Assembly (NCBI GenBank): GCA_951804985.1
Contig: OX638134.1
Location: 79,091,679 to 79,155,678, forward strand
From: Dryomyza anilis
Taxonomy: Eukaryota; Arthropoda; Insecta; Diptera; Dryomyzidae
Reading direction: 5' to 3'
DNA: 64,000 bases
Shown: in pieces, positions 60,401 through 64,000 of the stretch
Numbering within the stretch: position 1 is the first letter of the stretch
Layout of the letters: each line of letters starts with the position of its first letter
The notes under the pieces: generated by a model
What the model was told of the DNA's origin: nothing
Database searches by the model: none
Seen by the model: only the letters and a program-made list of their open reading frames with translations
Program-made: the position numbers and the translations under genes

Positions 60401-60625
60401 TTCACTAAAAATTCAATTTTTTACTAAAAATTCAATTTTCCACTAAAAATTCAAATTTTCACTAAAAAAATTCAAATTTTCACTAAAAATTCAAATTTTC
60501 ACTAAAAATTCAAATTTTCACTAAAAATTCAAATTTTCACTAAAAATTCAAATTTTCACTAAAAATTCAATTTTTCATTAAAAATTCTATTTTTCACTAT
60601 CAACTTTTCACTAAAAATTCATTTT
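54430..60625 (+). repeat. 19-bp minisatellite array 5 (6.2 kb) with nested higher-order repeats
   Basis: About 325 units of TTCACTAAAAATTCAATTT, the longest array in the window. A marker block starting CCACTTAAAATTCAATTTAC occurs at 55462, 56145, 57171, 57873, 58423, 58821, 59487, 59791 and 60002. Spacings of 683, 1026, 702, 550, 398, 666, 304 and 211 bp show repeated unequal duplication of overlapping segments. It lies inside the 10.47-kb receptor intron. Confidence 0.96.
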
Positions 60626-61251
60626 CTTTAATATGTCACAGTGGCAGTTATTAAATTGGTTTACCCAAATTGTATTTCAGTTATTGCTATATTTTCAAAA
60701 TATTTCAATACAAAAGCAATAGAGTTGACAATCTATGCGAAAACCTAACACAATTATATCACGTTATATGTGACATTTTGCATAAAACATCCAGAGGATG
60801 CGACCTTTGTGCAGATAGAGGTTTTGTCAGCAATCAACACAAGAGCCTACATTGATTGACACATGGATATTTTCGTAATTTGAATGCAGAATAGGAAATT
60901 TCTACAAAAATTTAAAATAGCACATAACTCATTTATGAATGAAACGAAACTCTAAATGAGATTCTTCAGAATTTATATTGTCGCAAAATATTGCAAAATT
61001 CTTCAACAATTTGCAATTTCACCAACAAATCAAATCAACTCTGTATGAGGTATAAATGAAAATTTTGAGATTTCTGCAAATAGATCTATTCAAAAATGTG
61101 GACTGCATTCTTTCGACATGAGATAGGTATTTGTTTGGTCCAGTGACAAATTAGCAAATTGTGTCTCTGTCTGTCCGTCTATCCTTCTGTCTATTAGTCT
61201 TACCTGGAACATGTTTTTGAATTTATTGTTTTAGCAGGATTTACTACTCAC
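60626..61251. other. GPCR intron next to the TM7 exon
   Basis: Low-copy intron sequence. A short TCTGTCTGTCCGTC run lies at about 61160-61195. No exon supported. Confidence 0.5.
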
Positions 61252-61441
61252 CGAATGCACACGATCGTAGCCACTGTAACCACCGACACCACTCGATGCT
61301 GTTGTTGTCTCACGAAAACTCGATTGATCCCTGGCGAAGCCATTGTTGTAATAGACACTCCTGCGTTTGCCACACAATGTGTCCTTGAATGCGACCCGAT
61401 ACCGATGTGACATCACATTGTATAGTATCGGATTTATTGTG
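61252..61441 (-). CDS. Class A neuropeptide GPCR, TM7/C-tail exon (CAPA/pyrokinin/NMU-receptor type)
   Basis: The exon lies between acceptor TTGATTGCAG|CACAATAAATCC and donor CATTCG|GTGAGT on the minus strand. It starts with the third base of a codon, then 63 codons. It contains [16 protein letters not shown]: NPxxY of transmembrane helix 7, followed by the amphipathic helix 8 and a cysteine (TLCGKRR) suited to palmitoylation. Next comes a Ser/Thr-rich tail ([12 protein letters not shown]) with potential kinase and arrestin sites. The NPILYNVMS plus RxAF pattern fits the neuromedin-U-related group (CAPA, pyrokinin, possibly ETH receptors); the exact member is not certain. TM1-TM6 must be encoded upstream, beyond 64000 or in exons I did not find. 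Downstream exons are 50671-50781 and 33919-34065. Confidence 0.85.
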
Positions 61442-62060
61442 CTGCAATCAACAAAGAAAACAAAATGAGCAAAAAAAAAAAAACTAAAAACACAGAACAC
61501 AAAAACAAACATCGCATCTGTGTTTGCACATCATTCGACTCATGCAGCATTGCAGGCAAATTAAATTTCATTTAATTATGGCTACATGAGTCAACAACTC
61601 AAAGCAAATTGTGCTGGAATTATCTTTGAGATGCGCTTATCATTTATTAGCATTGGCAAATTCCTTATCTATTATATCTGCTGTACACTTTTTTTTTAAA
61701 TACTTCTTTCTATTCTTGCTACTATTTTTAGTGCCTCGTGTAATCTACAGGTCTGCCCGTGTTCCAGCTCAAACTTAATCTTTTTTTATTTGTAAATGCT
61801 GAGATGTGAATAAACGAATAAAATATGTCACGGTTTATATATTTTATTCGTTTATGCAAAAATAGATTTTTAGTTTTTTTTAATTTTTTTATGATTTATG
61901 CATAATAATAAAATTAAAATTTTTTTTATAACAATTTATGTAATAAAAATATTTTTCTTTTCCTTTATTTTTGAGTCTAAACTTTTAATAAACTATGAAT
62001 TATTTAACTATATTACTGTAGTATTTCGTACCTTGGCTGAACAACGTTTTTTTTTATTTT
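61442..62060. other. GPCR intron upstream of the TM7 exon
   Basis: Low-copy AT-rich intron sequence. It includes the perfect hairpin at 61810-61855. Confidence 0.5.
61810..61855. repeat. Perfect 17-bp hairpin
   Basis: ATAAACGAATAAAATAT at 61810-61826 and its exact complement at 61839-61855, with a 12-nt loop, in the receptor intron. Confidence 0.85.
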
Positions 62061-62826
62061 TATACCCTACACCTATGAGGTACAGGGTATATATACTTTG
62101 TGCATATATTGTAACGCCCCTTAGGAGGCGTGTCCGGTATGGAAAAGTATATATATTTTTGATCAGCATCACTACCCGAGTCCGTTTAGCCATGTCCGTC
62201 TGTCTGTCCGTCTTGCTGTCTTGCTGTCCGAATACAGAATAACTTGAGAAATACTGATCAGAATGCGATGAAATTTCGTCTCAATATATTTTAGCCAAAA
62301 GTAGGAACTGAGTTTGAAATGAGCCAAATCGGTCAACGGACACGCCCACCTCCCATACAAGTCACTTTTATATAACTCTTTCGGAACTAATAACTCGAAA
62401 ATTATTCAAGGTATAGTTATAAAATTTAAAAGGTATTGTTAGAATTCACCTAAAAATATGTGGTCCAAAAATGGGCGTGATCCGCCCACTTTTTTTTTTC
62501 ATTATTTCGCGGGTTTTCATAGTGGAAATTTGATCCGTAAATTATTAAAATCAAATCTAGGAAATATTAGCCTTTCAAAATTTTAAATATAGGCGTGGTC
62601 CGCCCAATTATATTTTTCAATTTTTTTTTTAGTTTTTTATACTTAATATAATTTTTTTAATTTATGGGGATATAAGACGTAAATTTCTGATATATGAATA
62701 ATATTCTGAGGGTTAATATCCCCACCAAAGGTGTAGGGTATTCCATAGTCGGGCCCGACCGACTATAAAAATCCGCCCCAAGTGACCGAACTTACCCATG
62801 TGACCTAACTTTCCCAACTCGTTTTA
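62061..62826 (+). mobile_element. DINE-1-like element, near-complete copy 2
   Basis: A 766-bp copy opening TATACCCTACACCTATGAGG with the paired TACAGGGTATA, then GTAACGCCCCTTAGGAGGCG, TATATATTTTTGATCAGC, TCCGTCTGTCTGTCCGTCTT, a GGGCGTGATCCGCCC segment and the end CTTTCCCAACTCGTTTTAA. It is the best-preserved member in the window and pairs with 47041-47764. Confidence 0.88.
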
Positions 62827-62849
62827 ACCTATTTTTATAGACATAGCTA

Positions 62850-63730
62850 TATATGTTGTTTTTGTTTTTGTTTCTTTTGATTTTATTTTTATTTATGTTT
62901 TACCTTTTTGTGTTTTCCCGTTTATGGTTTGATTTTGATATTTTTTGATTTCTTATTTTTCTATTTTGCATTTTTTTATTTGTTTGTTTCAAAAGGCAAT
63001 AGATTTTTTGTTTGACTTTGTATTTTTGCTTTTGTTATTGTTTTTACTTTTGCTGTTTTTTCATTTTAGAATTTGCATTTGCTTTTGTGTTTTTTTTGTT
63101 GTTATTGCCTTTTTAATTTGGTTTGTTTTTCTTGACTTTGCTTTTGTATTTGCGGTTTTGATTTTGTTTTTAAGTTGTTGATATTGATTTTCTGTTTTTA
63201 TTTTTGTTTTTTTTTTTTTTTTTTTTGCTTTTGTGTTTACGTTTTTGGTTATGTGTTTTTGATTTTGCTATTGGGTTTTTGTTTTTTGCGTTTTATATTT
63301 TGTTTTTTTTTTGTTTTAGATTATCATTTTGTTTTTGCTTTTGTGTTTTTGGTTTTGAAATAATTTTTATATTTAAGTTTTTAGTTTTTTTGCTATTGTT
63401 TTTGATTTTGCTTTTGTTTCTTTGGTTTGTTATATTTTTTTATTTGAATTTTTTCCAACGTCAATGATATTCGATATATGTTTTTGATATTGAATTTCGT
63501 ATTTTACTTTCGTTTTTTGTATTTTATTTATTAATTCTTAAATTTTTTGCTTTTGTTTTTGCGTTTTGCTTTTGTGTTTCTGAGTTTGCTGTTTTTTTAT
63601 GTGTTTTTGATTTGGTTTTAGTGTATTTCTGTTTTTCGTTTAGTGCATTTGCTTTAGTTTTTAATTTTCGTGTTTGATTTTGCTCCTGATTTTGCTTTTG
63701 TTTTTGTGTTTTTGGTTTTGTAATGTTGTT
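62850..63730. repeat. Strand-asymmetric TTTTGTTTTTGC low-complexity tract
   Basis: About 880 bp made almost entirely of T-runs punctuated by G or GC (TTTTTGCTTTTG, TTTTGTTTTTG), with few A residues for long stretches. The complement matches the AAAAGCAAAAAC tract at 12200-12450, and a shorter piece lies at 49260-49400. Open frames across it are Phe/Leu/Val-rich artefacts. Confidence 0.85.
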
Positions 63731-64000
63731 GGTATTTCATATGGACGAATATGTATGCCCCTGTTTGAGTATTTATTTCTTGATATCCAGATGTGCACCA
63801 TTGTGTGTTTTAACTTTTCGGTTAGGTAATCTCAAACATTTTAAAGCTGCTCTATAAAACTACCATGTAATTCAAAATTTTGTATTTTCAGTAGCACGAA
63901 AATGTTTCAAGAAGTGATTTAAAATTTTTAAGTTTTATTAATAAATCTATCAAATACTGAAACCTTAATGCTAATTATGAATGTTTCTAATTCAATACGA
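63731..64000. other. Right-edge non-coding sequence
   Basis: Low-copy AT-rich sequence. No exon or element recognised. Confidence 0.5.

Noticed and set aside
62945..63467. Phe/Leu-rich open frames resembling membrane proteins
   Set aside because: Generated by the T-rich TTTTGTTTTTGC tract. Hydrophobicity follows from TTT/TTG/CTT codons.

Overview
The window looks like one arm of a repeat-swollen brachyceran fly genome (Diptera). The evidence is strong AT richness, spliced genes with short GT-AG introns, tRNA-derived SINEs, and five copies of a DINE-1-like (INE-1, Helentron-type) interspersed element with its typical run of TCCGTCTG repeats. The species cannot be named from what is seen here.

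Only two protein-coding genes can be supported. At the left end, on the + strand, a four-exon gene (475-1914) encodes a secreted Gly/Pro/Glu-rich protein of about 315 residues that I do not recognise. On the - strand, the last three coding exons of a class A neuropeptide GPCR, most like the CAPA/pyrokinin/neuromedin-U receptor group, lie at 61252-61441, 50671-50781 and 33919-34065. The exons join in phase 0 and end in a stop codon. Their introns are 10.5 kb and 16.6 kb long. The two genes are convergent, separated by about 31.7 kb of non-coding DNA.

Almost everything else is repeat. (1) A 19-bp minisatellite (core AAAAATTCAATTTTT) forms five arrays totalling about 15 kb, four in one orientation and one (19738-21258) inverted, with higher-order blocks. 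(2) An 8-bp satellite, (ATTAATAA)n, runs almost perfectly for about 3.47 kb inside the receptor intron. (3) An 18-bp array is built on the palindrome TTTTAGTACTAAAA. (4) Arrays of a 15-bp GTGTGGTGAGTTTTA unit recur inside one dispersed element. (5) A degenerate tandem repeat of about 480 bp and another of about 100 bp have both been invaded by transposons.

The most informative content is a set of non-autonomous DNA transposons whose ends can be fixed by target-site duplications (TSDs). They are: two oppositely oriented copies of a GGG-ended element with perfect 8-bp TSDs and TGTCGAAAA subterminal arrays; one element with a 9-bp TSD and AATCACAC arrays; a 169-bp hAT-like element with an 8-bp TSD; several TA-flanked elements, including three copies of a 320-340 bp fold-back MITE; and a SINE with a 12-bp TSD. 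At 45595-45800, in the receptor intron on the opposite strand, there is a heat-shock-type promoter (two clustered HSEs plus a TATA box) just upstream of a tandem-repeat tract. It may be a stress-driven non-coding transcription unit or a solo LTR. No transposase or reverse transcriptase gene is intact anywhere in the window.
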